Positions 36,300 through 46,308 are shown, numbered from the stretch's first letter. The stretch: DNA of 64,000 nt from an uncultured Duncaniella sp. (GCA_958352885.1 CATWQI010000007.1:124001-188000); one strand, 5' to 3'. Notes: a model not told the origin generated them from the letters alone. Translations and numbers: made by a program.

Positions 36300-37496
36300 C
36301 TACTTACCGAAAATCTCCTTAAGGCCGTCCATGTCAAACGTCAGCGTGAAACGCAGCGTCTGGTCGAGGGGGGATGTCTGCGCGGTGGCAAGCATGTATG
36401 AGGCATCAAGCCTCAGCACATTCAGGGCAAACCCCGCACCTACGGCAAAATACTGAAGATTACCCTTGTCAGGATTCTGGTAATAATAGCCTCCACGGAG
36501 GAAAAACTGCTGATTGTAATTATATTCGGCACCTATCGCCAGCGCTATCTCGCGAAGCTCCTCCTTGAATCCACCCGGAGCATCGCTGAACGACTTGAAT
36601 ATCCCAGTGACAGGCGACATATCCTGCCAGTTACGATAGGCTTTCACATATTCAAGTTCGCCATCGGTGCCCTCAGCGTAATCCACCCGGCGAGGCATTG
36701 TCGGGACAAGAAGTTTGTTTAAATCCAGATTCAGAGACAGGTTGTGATAATCGGCAAGAGGGAATGTGAAAGAGGTGCCCAGACGTAGATTTGTCGGGAG
36801 AAACGCAGGATTTTCGCCATGATTATAGGACACCTTAGTACCAATATTGGATATATCCCACCCCCACGACCACTGACACTCGCTGCGTCCGACAATCGGG
36901 TATGTGGTGTAATAGCCGGAGATATCAGCCGAAAATGCGGAGGCACCGGTCGAACGGTCACCTACGTAGCTGTCGCTGAAGCCGAGGTCACTGTATATAT
37001 AGCGGAACACTATACCCATGGAATACTTCTCGGAGAGCTTGCGTGAATATCCGATGTCAACCGACATCTCATACGGATTCAGGGACTGCCCACCGCCTTC
37101 GCCAACAGGCGTCGTGACCACTTCGCCAAGCGAGAAATACCGTAGAGAGGCTGATAGCGCCTGATTATCCTCATGGCCCACTTTCCAATACCCAGACACA
37201 TTGGCAAGGAAAATATCATCAACAAGCTTGCGAAGCCAAGGCGTGTAACTCACCCCTACCGCTCCCTTGCTATAAGCAAAGGCATATTTCGAAGGATTCC
37301 AGAACTGGCTGTTTACATCCGGGTCAGTAGCGGCGCCTATGTCGCCCATCGCAGCACCTCGAGCGTCAGGCGCAATGCCGAGCGATGTAACGCCAGTCTG
37401 AACCGGGTTAAATTCATCTTTGCCATCAGCTAAGACACTGACGGAAGAGACGCCCCCCAGAAGAAGCATGAGTGATATGCGGTAAATGGAATTCAT
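36300..37496 (-). CDS. porV: Type IX secretion outer-membrane protein PorV (LptO)
   Basis: 398 residues from the ATG at 37496 (MNSIYRISLMLLLGG), which begins a signal peptide; the open frame extends 44 codons further but lacks sense as a signal. The mature part is a 14-stranded FadL-like barrel of the PorV family: VTSLGIAPDARGAAMGDIGAATDPDVNSQFWNPSKYAF is its N-terminal hallmark region (about residues 35-72). PorV collects T9SS cargo at the cell surface and hands it to the PorU sortase. PorU itself is not here. It is divergent from feoAB. Confidence 0.93.
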   Translation of the reverse strand: MNSIYRISLMLLLGGVSSVSVLADGKDEFNPVQTGVTSLGIAPDARGAAMGDIGAATDPDVNSQFWNPSKYAFAYSKGAVGVSYTPWLRKLVDDIFLANVSGYWKVGHEDNQALSASLRYFSLGEVVTTPVGEGGGQSLNPYEMSVDIGYSRKLSEKYSMGIVFRYIYSDLGFSDSYVGDRSTGASAFSADISGYYTTYPIVGRSECQWSWGWDISNIGTKVSYNHGENPAFLPTNLRLGTSFTFPLADYHNLSLNLDLNKLLVPTMPRRVDYAEGTDGELEYVKAYRNWQDMSPVTGIFKSFSDAPGGFKEELREIALAIGAEYNYNQQFFLRGGYYYQNPDKGNLQYFAVGAGFALNVLRLDASYMLATAQTSPLDQTLRFTLTFDMDGLKEIFGK

Positions 37497-37569
37497 CAAA
37501 TCGAATTTAGATTGTATACATAATTTATAACTTAGAAACATAATAAATATTGTACCGGGATGCGAGAAG

Positions 37570-37597
37570 CTGCCGCAGGCAGACCTTCCGATCGGAA
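37570..37597. promoter_or_regulatory. Two adjacent dyads between porV and feoAB
   Basis: CTGCC-gca-GGCAG (37570-37582) followed 3 bases on by the perfect 12-bp palindrome TTCCGATCGGAA (37586-37597). They lie in the divergent porV/feoAB spacer, 73 bases from the feoAB ATG. A dimeric regulator site is possible; it does not look like a Fur box. Confidence 0.35.
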
Positions 37598-37669
37598 TAT
37601 CACTATTTTTAGGTATTTGAATTTTCATTTATATTGTCGAAATTTGCAGTTAAATTTCATCAAACCGTC

Positions 37670-40078
37670 ATGACAAGACTTTCACAACTTTCCACCGGCG
37701 ATAAGGCGGTAGTAGTCAAAATATTAGGTCACGGCGCCTTTCGGAAGCGCATGATAGAGATGGGCTTCGTGAAAGGGCGCGAAATCAAAGTCCTTATGGC
37801 TGCTCCGCTCAAGGACCCAATAAAATACCAGATAATGGGCTACGAGGTGTCACTCCGAAGGGCTGAAGCCGAACTCGTGGAAGTGATACAGGTTAATGAC
37901 GGAGACGAAAACAGAATCCTGACGAACCATACCAATGTGATAGACTGCGAGAATCCGCCGGTATGCCTTCACGAGGCGCACCGCCGTATAATCAATGTCG
38001 CGCTGATAGGCAACCCTAACTGCGGAAAGACTTCCCTGTTCAATATCGCTTCAGGCGCACGCGAGCATGTGGGCAATTACAGCGGTGTGACCGTTGATGC
38101 GAAAAAAGGCAAATTCAAGCACAAAGGCTACACATTCAATATTGTAGACCTTCCGGGCACATATTCACTTGCCTCATATTCACCGGAGGAGTTGTATGTG
38201 CGCCGCTATCTGAAGGACGAGACTCCGGACGTAATAATTAATGTGGTTGACGGTTCTAATCTCGAACGCAATCTATATCTCACCACCGAGCTTATAGACA
38301 TGGACCGGAGTATGGTTATAGCGCTCAACATGTATGACGAGATTGAACAGGCGGGTACAAAACTCGACTATGAAACTCTCGGCAAGATGATAGGTGTACC
38401 GATTGTCCCCACCACCGCTAAAACAGGCAAGGGAATCGAGACGCTATTTGACACGGTGATAGAAGTCTACGAAGGCACAGAGCACTCGGTACGCCACATA
38501 CATATCAATCTTGGCAATGACCTTGAAAAGTCACTTACCGACATCAAGGACACGCTGAAAGCCGACCCTCACATAGGTAAGCATTTCTCACCGCGTTATC
38601 TTGCCATCAAGCTTCTGGAAAAAGATTCTGAAGTGGAGGGGCTTATAAGGGAATTACCTGACGCTCAACACATACTGGACCTACGCGACCAGCAACTTGC
38701 CAAATTCAGCCAATTGCATCCGGATGAAGATGTGACAGCAGCCATAGCCAACGAAAAGTATGGCTTCATCGCAGGTGCCTTAGCTGAAACTATGGTGAAA
38801 GAAAAAATATCGGACATTAATTCCACCCATATTCTTGACACAATAGTCACCAACCGACTGTTCGGATTTCCGATATTCCTTGCCATAATGAGCTTCATAT
38901 TCTGGGCGACATTCGAAATTGGCTCCTACCCTATGGAATGGATAGAAAACCTGGTTGGGTGGCTTGGCGAGATGGTGAAAGAACACATGCCTGACGGCGT
39001 GCTGAAGGATCTCATCGCCGACGGTATAATCGGCGGAGTAGGAGGAGTGATTGTATTCCTTCCGAATATTTTGATTCTGTACCTTTGCATATCATTCATG
39101 GAGGACTCGGGATACATGGCCAGGGCAGCTTTCATTATGGATAAAGTAATGCACAGGCTCGGACTGCACGGCAAATCATTCATACCTCTGGTCATGGGAT
39201 TCGGCTGCACTGTCCCATCCATCATGGCTTCGCGCTCTATCGAGAGCCGCTCAAGCCGTATAATCACAATACTTATAAACCCGTTTATAAGCTGCTCGGC
39301 ACGACTGCCGATATACGTGCTGCTAATCGGCACATTTTTCCCGAATCACGCCACACTCGTGTTCATGTGCATATACCTGTTCGGCATACTCGTGGCAGCG
39401 CTGACAGCCAGACTACTGCGTAAATTCTATTTCGGCGAGGATGTGACTCCGTTTGTGATGGAGCTCCCCCCCTACCGTATCCCGACTATGAAGGCGACAT
39501 TACGCCACATGTGGGGCAAAGGGGAACAATACCTGAAAAAGATGGGAGGGATAATCCTTTTCGCAAGCATAATCGTGTGGGCTCTTAATTATTACCCGAC
39601 ACACGACGAGGACTCGACAGCCATCACTGCCGACGGCATAAGCGTAGTTGACGATTCGGAGATTGACTTTGACAATGACAGCTATCTCGAGATGATGGGC
39701 AAGGCAATAAACCCGGTCATGGAGCCCATCGGATTCCACTGGCGCGCATCGGTAGCCGCACTGGCGGGCGTGCCCGCCAAGGAGATTGTGGTATCCACTC
39801 TCGGCGTGCTTTACACAGGTGACGAAGAGGCATCGGAACAGACCTTGTCAAGCCGTCTGACCGCACCTAATCCAGCCACCGGCAAGCCAGACTTCACGGC
39901 TGCAGCGGCACTGAGCTTCATGGTGTTCATATTGCTGTATTGCCCGTGCATAGCCACGGTAACGGCAATAGTCAAGGAGACCGGCAACCCTCGCTACGGT
40001 CTGTTCTCAGTGCTCTACAACACCCTCGTGGCATGGATATTCGCATTCATCGTATACCAGGTCGCATTGCTGTTATAG
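37670..40078 (+). CDS. feoB: FeoA-FeoB fusion ferrous iron transporter
   Basis: 802 residues from ATG 37670; a TTG 12 codons upstream gives a poorer start. Residues 1-75 are a FeoA SH3-like domain (MTRLSQLSTGDKAVVVKI...). Then comes the FeoB G domain with G1 GNPNCGKTSLFN, G3 DLPGTYSL and G4 NMYDE, followed by the Gate-domain membrane helices (GFGCTVPSIMASR, PFISCSARLPIYVLL). It imports Fe2+ across the inner membrane. The FeoA-FeoB fusion is common in Bacteroidota. No FeoC is seen. It is followed closely by a LolC/E-like gene that has its own promoter inside the feoB end. Confidence 0.96.
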   Translation: MTRLSQLSTGDKAVVVKILGHGAFRKRMIEMGFVKGREIKVLMAAPLKDPIKYQIMGYEVSLRRAEAELVEVIQVNDGDENRILTNHTNVIDCENPPVCLHEAHRRIINVALIGNPNCGKTSLFNIASGAREHVGNYSGVTVDAKKGKFKHKGYTFNIVDLPGTYSLASYSPEELYVRRYLKDETPDVIINVVDGSNLERNLYLTTELIDMDRSMVIALNMYDEIEQAGTKLDYETLGKMIGVPIVPTTAKTGKGIETLFDTVIEVYEGTEHSVRHIHINLGNDLEKSLTDIKDTLKADPHIGKHFSPRYLAIKLLEKDSEVEGLIRELPDAQHILDLRDQQLAKFSQLHPDEDVTAAIANEKYGFIAGALAETMVKEKISDINSTHILDTIVTNRLFGFPIFLAIMSFIFWATFEIGSYPMEWIENLVGWLGEMVKEHMPDGVLKDLIADGIIGGVGGVIVFLPNILILYLCISFMEDSGYMARAAFIMDKVMHRLGLHGKSFIPLVMGFGCTVPSIMASRSIESRSSRIITILINPFISCSARLPIYVLLIGTFFPNHATLVFMCIYLFGILVAALTARLLRKFYFGEDVTPFVMELPPYRIPTMKATLRHMWGKGEQYLKKMGGIILFASIIVWALNYYPTHDEDSTAITADGISVVDDSEIDFDNDSYLEMMGKAINPVMEPIGFHWRASVAALAGVPAKEIVVSTLGVLYTGDEEASEQTLSSRLTAPNPATGKPDFTAAAALSFMVFILLYCPCIATVTAIVKETGNPRYGLFSVLYNTLVAWIFAFIVYQVALLL

Positions 40079-40096
40079 AAATTATTGCTACCTTTG
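40067..40096 (+). promoter_or_regulatory. Promoter of the LolC/E-like gene
   Basis: TTG (40067-40069), 19 bases, TACCTTTG (40089-40096). Both are consensus; the -33 box lies in the last codons of feoB. It places the ATG of the next gene at 40124, not at the in-frame TTG at 40085. Confidence 0.75.
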
Positions 40097-40123
40097 CAGC
40101 ATAGTCACAATGCCGCAATTACG

Positions 40124-41374
40124 ATGTCACTACCCTATTTCTTAGCCAAGCGCATATCTCTGAGTTCCTCCTCCGGGGAATCACGGTCAGGCATAGTCAT
40201 TGCCGTGACAGGCATAGCATTGTCAATGACAGTGATGCTTGTATCAATCGCCGTAATGATGGGCTTCAAGCATGAAATAAGGCAAAAAGTAATGGGATTC
40301 GACGCCCAGCTCACAATATCTCCGCTGGAATCAAAGGACAGGCAGGGGGTACCTCTGATTGAAATCGACAGTGTGAAGGCTGCCGCCGGCACCCTACCAG
40401 CCGGCGCGTCAGCAACCCTCACCATACGCCAGCCTGCCATAATAAAGACGCCACAGAATTTCGCAGGGGCGGTAATCAAGGGTATGGATAAGGATTTTGA
40501 CTGGAAATTTATCCGGGAGAATCTCGTGGAGGGTATCGTACCCGACTACAAATCCGACTCCACCCTCTACCATATCGTGATATCACATGCCATCGCATCA
40601 AGCCTCGACCTGGAGCTTGGTGACAAAGTGGACGCATATTTTCTCGGCAATAACGCTTCATACCGGACACGCCGGCTAAAAATAGCAGGAATCTATGACA
40701 CTCATTTCAGTGAATATGACAAACATTTCATATTCTCCAGCCTGGGGATGCTTCAGCAGCTCGGCAATCTGAGTGAAAATCAGGGAACCGTACTTGAAAT
40801 ATCCGGATTGAGTGACGATGAAGAGATTGAACGCACCAGAGGCACACTTGTTGAAAAACTGTACGAGGAATTATACTCAGGCAGTACCGGACGATTATAT
40901 TCTGTCGGCAGCATCCATGAATCAGCGGCGATGTACTTCAACTGGCTTGCGCTACTTGACACAAACGTGGTGGTGATACTTGTCCTTATGGCACTGCTGG
41001 GGATGCTGACCCTGGTATCCTCGCTGTTCATACTCGTGCTGCGGCGTGTGACTATGATCGGGATATTGAAAGCACTCGGAGCCACAGACCGACAGATAAG
41101 AACCTCATTCGTGATTCTAACATTCCGGATACTGTTGGGAGGACTTTTGGCGGGAAATGCGATAGGGCTCGCGCTCATAGCCTTGCAGGAGCATCTCAAA
41201 GTACTGCCGCTCAATCCGGAAGCTTATTATCTCGACCACGTGCCGGTGATGATAAATCTCCCCTCCGTGGTGATACTCAACGCAGCGGTGATACTATTGG
41301 CATTCCTGACACTGCTCCTCCCGTCAGCGATAATAACCACCATACCGCCGTCGAGAGCCATAAATTATGACTGA
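40124..41374 (+). CDS. LolC/LolE-type ABC permease (FtsX/MacB fold)
   Basis: 416 residues from ATG 40124 (MSLPYFLAKRISLSS). Four membrane helices: one near the N-terminus (about 25-50) and three in the C-terminal FtsX domain (about 280-410), with a large periplasmic domain between. This is the topology of lipoprotein-releasing LolC/E proteins, which move outer-membrane lipoproteins from the inner membrane to LolA. The matching ATPase (LolD) is not adjacent. The promoter fixes the start. Confidence 0.88.
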   Translation: MSLPYFLAKRISLSSSSGESRSGIVIAVTGIALSMTVMLVSIAVMMGFKHEIRQKVMGFDAQLTISPLESKDRQGVPLIEIDSVKAAAGTLPAGASATLTIRQPAIIKTPQNFAGAVIKGMDKDFDWKFIRENLVEGIVPDYKSDSTLYHIVISHAIASSLDLELGDKVDAYFLGNNASYRTRRLKIAGIYDTHFSEYDKHFIFSSLGMLQQLGNLSENQGTVLEISGLSDDEEIERTRGTLVEKLYEELYSGSTGRLYSVGSIHESAAMYFNWLALLDTNVVVILVLMALLGMLTLVSSLFILVLRRVTMIGILKALGATDRQIRTSFVILTFRILLGGLLAGNAIGLALIALQEHLKVLPLNPEAYYLDHVPVMINLPSVVILNAAVILLAFLTLLLPSAIITTIPPSRAINYD

Positions 41375-41442
41375 TAGATTGATTTAAATCTACAATCGTT
41401 AATATAATCAAGCATAAAAATCATAAAAGTTGGATAAAAGGC

Positions 41443-41473
41443 TTGATTTGGCTGAAAAAATATATTAACTTTG
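41443..41473 (+). promoter_or_regulatory. Promoter of ppdK
   Basis: TTG (41443-41445), 20 bases, TAACTTTG (41466-41473), both consensus. The leader is about 110 bases and can fold a small hairpin (41480-41512: ATGA with TCAT and CACGA with TCGTG). Confidence 0.8.
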
Positions 41474-41589
41474 CAAATTATGACACGAGTGCAAATATCG
41501 TGAAATAGTCATTAGTTAACCTTCAGGAATCTAAATTCGGACAGAATAGACTAAACAAACTCAATTATAATATCAATATCTAATCACAA

Positions 41590-44304
41590 ATGAAAAGAGT
41601 TTATACATTTGGAGATGGAAAAGCCGAGGGAAATGCCTCAATGCGCAATCTCCTCGGTGGCAAAGGTGCTAACCTTGCCGAAATGAACCTTCTCGGTATG
41701 CCTGTTCCTCCCGGCTTCACTATCACTACTGAAGTCTGCACAGAATATACCCAGTATGGTCGCAACGAAGTAGTGAAGAATCTCACAAAAGAAGTAGAGG
41801 CTGCGATAGCCCATGTCGAGACTCTCACAGGAACTAAGTTCAACGACCCGTCAAACCCCCTTCTGGTTTCCGTACGTTCAGGCGCACGCGCATCTATGCC
41901 CGGTATGATGGACACCGTCCTCAACCTGGGTATGAACGACGCCACAGTCGAGTCTCTCGCCAACAAGAGCGGCAATCCCCGCTTCGCATGGGACAGCTAC
42001 CGCCGTTTCGTGCAGATGTACGGTGACGTTGTGCTCGGCATGAAACCGAAGAGCAAAACAGACATCGATCCCTTTGAAGAAATCATGGATAAGGTCAAAG
42101 AGGAAAAAGGCGTTAAGCTTGACACCGAGCTCGACGTTGACGACCTCAAGAACCTCGTCAAGCTCTTCAAGGCAGCTGTAAAGGAATGCACCGGCAAGGA
42201 CTTCCCCGATGATGCCTGGGAACAGCTCTGGGGTGGTATCTGCGCTGTATTCGACAGCTGGATGAACGAGCGCGCTATCCTTTACCGCCGCATGAACCAA
42301 ATCCCCGAAGAATGGGGTACCGCCGTCAACGTACAGGCTATGGTTTACGGTAACATGGGTGACAATTCCGCTACCGGTGTGGCATTCAGCCGTGACGCCG
42401 CTACCGGTGAAAATATGTTTAACGGCGAGTACCTCATCAACGCACAGGGCGAGGATGTGGTTGCCGGTATCCGTACTCCCCAGCAGATTACCATCGAGGG
42501 TTCACGCCGCTGGGCTGCCCTTCAGGGTATCAGCGAGGATGTACGTCGTGAAAAGTATCCTTCACTTGAGGAATCAATGCCTGACTGCGCTGCTGACCTC
42601 ATCGCAATCGCAGGCAGACTTGAAGATTACTACAAGGATATGCAGGATATGGAATTCACCATCCAGGACGGCAAGCTCTGGATGCTCCAGACCCGTAACG
42701 GTAAGCGCACAGGCGCCGCTATGGTCAAGATAGCGATGGATCTGCTCCGCGCAGGTGAAATCGACGAGAAGACCACACTCCTCCGCATGGAGCCTCAGAA
42801 ACTTGACGAGCTCCTTCACCCTGTATTTGACAAATCAGCCCTCAAGCGTGCCAATGTAGTTGCCAAGGGTCTTCCCGCATCTCCCGGTGCAGCCGCAGGT
42901 CAGATCGTATTCTCGGCTGAAGAAGCCGAAGCATGGTCAGAGAAGAAGCGCAAGGTGGTGCTCGTCCGCATCGAGACCTCTCCTGAGGACCTTCGCGGTA
43001 TGGCGGTAGCTCAGGGTATCCTCACTATGCGTGGCGGTATGACTTCTCACGCAGCCGTTGTGGCCCGCGGTATGGGCAAGTGCTGTGTTTCAGGTGCAGG
43101 CGAAATTCGTGTCGACTATGCAGCCAAGACTGTGGAAATGAGCGGCAAGGTATACAAGGAAGGTGACTGGATTTCACTCAACGGTTCTACCGGTGAGGTT
43201 TATGACGGTCAGGTTCCCACCACCGAACCCGAACTCGGTGGCGACTTCGGCGCAATCATGAATCTTGCAGCCAAGTATACAAAGACACTTGTACGTACTA
43301 ACGCTGACACTCCCCGTGATGCCAAGCAGGCCCGCCACTTCGGAGCTCAGGGTATCGGTCTCTGCCGTACAGAGCACATGTTCTTTGAAGGCGACCGCAT
43401 CAAGGCTGTACGTGAGATGATTCTTGCATCAGACGTAGATGGCCGTCGTCATGCTCTTGACAAACTTCTTCCCATGCAGCGTGGTGACTTTGAAGGCATC
43501 TTCGAAGCGATGGACGGCTATGGAGTAACAATCCGTCTCCTCGATCCCCCGTTGCACGAATTTGTGCCCCATCAGACTGCCACCCAGAAGGAACTTGCAG
43601 CTGAAATGGGACTCACACTCGAGGAAGTCAAGGCTAAGGTAGACTCTCTCGAAGAATTCAACCCGATGCTCGGTCACCGTGGCTGTCGTCTCGGTATCAC
43701 ATATCCCGAAATCACAGAGATGCAGACCCGCGCCATCATTGAGGCTGCTCTCGCTGTCAAGGCTCGTGGCATCGATGTTCACCCCGAAATCATGATACCT
43801 CTGGTTGGTTCACTCAAGGAAATCCAGAACCAGGCTGACGTTATCAACATCACAGCTGCAAAGGTATTTGAAGAACAGGGACAGAGCGTACCTTACAAAG
43901 TAGGTACTATGATTGAGGTTCCCCGTGCTGCCCTGACTGCAAATGAAATCGCACAGGTTGCTGACTTCTTCTCATTCGGTACCAATGACCTTACCCAGAT
44001 GACATTCGGCTTCTCTCGTGATGACGCGCCCAAGTTCCTCAAATTCTACAAGGAGCATGGCATCATCAAGACCGACCCCTTCGAAGTACTCGACCAGGAA
44101 GGTGTAGGCCAGCTTGTCAAGATGGGTGTGGAAAAGGGTCGTGCAACCAAGCCCGAACTCAAAGTAGGTATCTGCGGCGAACATGGCGGCGAACCCTCAT
44201 CTGTTAAGTTCTGCGCCCGCCTCGGCATGAACTACGTATCTTGCTCACCCTACCGCGTGCCCATCGCCCGCGTAGCTGCGGCCCAGGCAGCGATAGAGGA
44301 CTAA
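41590..44304 (+). CDS. ppdK: Pyruvate, phosphate dikinase
   Basis: 904 residues, full length. It interconverts pyruvate + ATP + Pi and PEP + AMP + PPi. N-terminal nucleotide-binding domain (LLGGKGANLAEM near residue 20; SVRSGARASMPGMMDTVLN). The phosphohistidine domain has GGMTSHAAVVARGMGKCCV (about 480-500), where His carries the phosphate and the nearby Thr is the usual regulatory site. The C-terminal PEP/pyruvate barrel ends in GICGEHGGEP. In anaerobic Bacteroidota it often stands in for pyruvate kinase. The codon use looks like that of a highly expressed gene. Single-gene transcript with its own promoter and terminator. Confidence 0.97.
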   Translation: MKRVYTFGDGKAEGNASMRNLLGGKGANLAEMNLLGMPVPPGFTITTEVCTEYTQYGRNEVVKNLTKEVEAAIAHVETLTGTKFNDPSNPLLVSVRSGARASMPGMMDTVLNLGMNDATVESLANKSGNPRFAWDSYRRFVQMYGDVVLGMKPKSKTDIDPFEEIMDKVKEEKGVKLDTELDVDDLKNLVKLFKAAVKECTGKDFPDDAWEQLWGGICAVFDSWMNERAILYRRMNQIPEEWGTAVNVQAMVYGNMGDNSATGVAFSRDAATGENMFNGEYLINAQGEDVVAGIRTPQQITIEGSRRWAALQGISEDVRREKYPSLEESMPDCAADLIAIAGRLEDYYKDMQDMEFTIQDGKLWMLQTRNGKRTGAAMVKIAMDLLRAGEIDEKTTLLRMEPQKLDELLHPVFDKSALKRANVVAKGLPASPGAAAGQIVFSAEEAEAWSEKKRKVVLVRIETSPEDLRGMAVAQGILTMRGGMTSHAAVVARGMGKCCVSGAGEIRVDYAAKTVEMSGKVYKEGDWISLNGSTGEVYDGQVPTTEPELGGDFGAIMNLAAKYTKTLVRTNADTPRDAKQARHFGAQGIGLCRTEHMFFEGDRIKAVREMILASDVDGRRHALDKLLPMQRGDFEGIFEAMDGYGVTIRLLDPPLHEFVPHQTATQKELAAEMGLTLEEVKAKVDSLEEFNPMLGHRGCRLGITYPEITEMQTRAIIEAALAVKARGIDVHPEIMIPLVGSLKEIQNQADVINITAAKVFEEQGQSVPYKVGTMIEVPRAALTANEIAQVADFFSFGTNDLTQMTFGFSRDDAPKFLKFYKEHGIIKTDPFEVLDQEGVGQLVKMGVEKGRATKPELKVGICGEHGGEPSSVKFCARLGMNYVSCSPYRVPIARVAAAQAAIED

Positions 44305-44341
44305 TCCGATATAGTCTCTATCCGATAGACAATCAATAAAT

Positions 44342-44386
44342 TAGGCTGTAATGCTTCTGAAATCAGGACATTACAGCCTATTTTTT
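44342..44386 (+). terminator. Intrinsic terminator of ppdK
   Basis: TAGGCTGTAATG (44342-44353) pairs perfectly with CATTACAGCCTA (44369-44380), followed by TTTTTT. Strong and well placed, 38 bases after the ppdK stop. Confidence 0.9.
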
Positions 44387-44696
44387 CGTTCTATTTATTG
44401 TAATACTTCGATTTACCCGTTCTACCGAGCGGTCTACCCTACTGATAGTCAGATTAACCAAACCTCGTAATCCTGGCATCAGTCTCCATTTTCGCCCAGC
44501 CCCTCAAGCATCTTATGAAACCAAAGATAAAACTGGACCAGAAATTAACACTTTCTCCCACATTCTACAAGGCAAACCGTTGTTTAGACAATACATTTTT
44601 GGGAATAAATCACATAAATAATAGTAAAATGTGTCTTGCCGCATGTGTCTTTCATTTAAAACACATACTTAAGCACCAAACAGTACTGCACACTAC
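44387..44696. other. Intergenic region after ppdK, nothing recognised
   Basis: 310 bases between the ppdK terminator and the MATE gene stop. A short plus-strand frame (44515-44718) overlaps the MATE gene end and has no family resemblance. A weakly D-arm-like stretch near 44420-44450 was checked for a tRNA and failed. Confidence 0.6.
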
Positions 44697-46040
44697 CTAT
44701 CTTTTATTATACAGATAATATGCGACAATCGACATCGATGTGAGAATCTCCGAGACTGACAATGCAAGCCATATCCCTTCATCACCTGAAATCCGAGGGA
44801 GAAAAATAAAGGATGGCACCAAAAATATAACCCCACGCAAGAGCGCAAAGGTTATAGACGGAAGGACCTTCTCGACACTTTGGAAATACCCTATTGCAGT
44901 GAGATTGAAAATAAAAAACACAAATGCGACCGAGAATAATGGAAATCCAGCTACCGCGATTTTTGCCGCCGGCAAACTCGCATCAAGAAACAAATGCACC
45001 ATTACCGCCGGCACAAAAACAAAAGCGGCAGTAACCACCAATCCGCATATCAATGATGACATTATTGCAAGACGCTCCGTAGCCACTACTCTGCACTTAC
45101 TCCCTAACCCATAGTTATAACTGATGATAGGCTGTGCGGACTGAGCTATTGCATTGCCAATCATGAACACAAACGGGCAGTAATAACAAGCAATACCGAA
45201 TGCCCCCACACCATCATTGCCCAAGTAACGCATAAACATCAGATTCCCCATAAGCATAAGCATCCCCATAGTTGCCTCCCCAAGCAGAGCGGAGATTCCG
45301 ATTCTGCACTGATAGCCAATATTGCGCAAAGTGAGTGCCGCACTTTGCAGGGATAATTTAAACTTAATAAGCCTAAGCGACGAGGCAAAAAAGCAGAGAT
45401 ATCCCATCACCATGATTCCACCGACAGCGCAACTGACACATGAGGCGACCGCTGCACCCTTAACACCCATTTGCAGAGGAAATATGAATAAATAGTCAAG
45501 TAACACATTAAGCAATCCCGGTCCCACGTTACACCACATGGCATATTTCGGTGCACCGTCAAGTCGTACGACAAAGAGCCCGATAGTACACCATGCCTGA
45601 AACAAACAATATACAAAAATCCACGGCATATACTCTTTAACAAGGGGCATAAGGGAGTGTGACGCACCAAGCAAAATTCCGGTCTTTTCCATCGATGGCA
45701 AGGTGACAAGGAGAAATAATGCCACTACCGTTGTAGCTGCCAAAAATGCCTGTGTGATATTAAGTCTTGCAGCCTTGTCATTGTTATTCGCAAGATGAAT
45801 CGAGGATATTACGGAAGCTCCCACTCCCAGCATCAGACTAATTCCTGCTATCACCATGGTAGGGGCTATACAGATATTAACTGCGGCAAGCGCATCACTC
45901 CCTATCCCCCTCCCCACAAATATACCATCTGTCGCTGTAACAGCACACATAGCCAACATCCCTAACAGAGTGGGGATAAAATAACGCCTGAATAGACGGG
46001 GTATACTCACAGACCCCAAATCAATTGAATCACGCTGCAT
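44697..46040 (-). CDS. MATE-family multidrug/Na+ antiporter
   Basis: A 447-residue membrane protein with 12 helices in two pseudo-symmetric halves. N-terminal features of the MATE (NorM/DinF-like) family: MLAMCAVTATDGIFVGRGIGSDALAAVNI, where the acidic residue in ATDG and the LAAVN turn are typical (about residues 32-57), and GVGASVISSI. It exports organic cations or other drugs with Na+ or H+. First of four efflux-type genes in 12 kb. It has a consensus promoter 130 bases upstream and a hairpin in its leader. Confidence 0.9.
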   Translation of the reverse strand: MQRDSIDLGSVSIPRLFRRYFIPTLLGMLAMCAVTATDGIFVGRGIGSDALAAVNICIAPTMVIAGISLMLGVGASVISSIHLANNNDKAARLNITQAFLAATTVVALFLLVTLPSMEKTGILLGASHSLMPLVKEYMPWIFVYCLFQAWCTIGLFVVRLDGAPKYAMWCNVGPGLLNVLLDYLFIFPLQMGVKGAAVASCVSCAVGGIMVMGYLCFFASSLRLIKFKLSLQSAALTLRNIGYQCRIGISALLGEATMGMLMLMGNLMFMRYLGNDGVGAFGIACYYCPFVFMIGNAIAQSAQPIISYNYGLGSKCRVVATERLAIMSSLICGLVVTAAFVFVPAVMVHLFLDASLPAAKIAVAGFPLFSVAFVFFIFNLTAIGYFQSVEKVLPSITFALLRGVIFLVPSFIFLPRISGDEGIWLALSVSEILTSMSIVAYYLYNKR

Positions 46041-46066
46041 AATGAATCATCATTTAGAATTCCACA

Positions 46067-46116
46067 TAAAAATAGCCGGATATGAATCGAGGTTTTACCC
46101 AGTCATCTTATCCGGC
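46067..46116 (-). promoter_or_regulatory. Terminator-like hairpin in the MATE leader
   Basis: GCCGGATA (46075-46082) pairs perfectly with TATCCGGC (46109-46116) around a 26-base loop. On the minus strand TATTTTTATG follows directly. It lies between the MATE promoter (46172-46202) and the MATE ATG (46040), so it may attenuate MATE expression. It could instead end read-through from the upstream MFS gene. Confidence 0.5.
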
Positions 46117-46171
46117 AATACCTTATGGCCCTCCGATGAGGATTACAAAACGCTGCTTATAATCGGCACTG

Positions 46172-46202
46172 CAAAGTTAGCACTTTTCATTGACTTTACA
46201 AA
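46172..46202 (-). promoter_or_regulatory. Promoter of the MATE gene
   Basis: Minus strand TTTG (46199-46202), 19 bases, TAACTTTG (46172-46179). Exact consensus and spacing. The leader would be about 125 bases. Confidence 0.75.
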
Positions 46203-46308
46203 ATCATTGCAATCGTCTTGCTTCGTATCTAAAAATAGATTTCTAAGAAAATGGTATAATGCCACATACAGGTTATCGATAGATAGCACCGTGATATGTC
46301 CGGGCAAT

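Noticed and set aside
44405..44490. Possible tRNA on the minus strand (D-arm-like GTAGGGTAGACC)
   Set aside because: No 5-bp anticodon stem, no TTCGA loop and no acceptor stem can be formed.
44515..44718. 67-residue plus-strand frame after ppdK
   Set aside because: No promoter and no recognisable domain, and it overlaps the end of the MATE gene.
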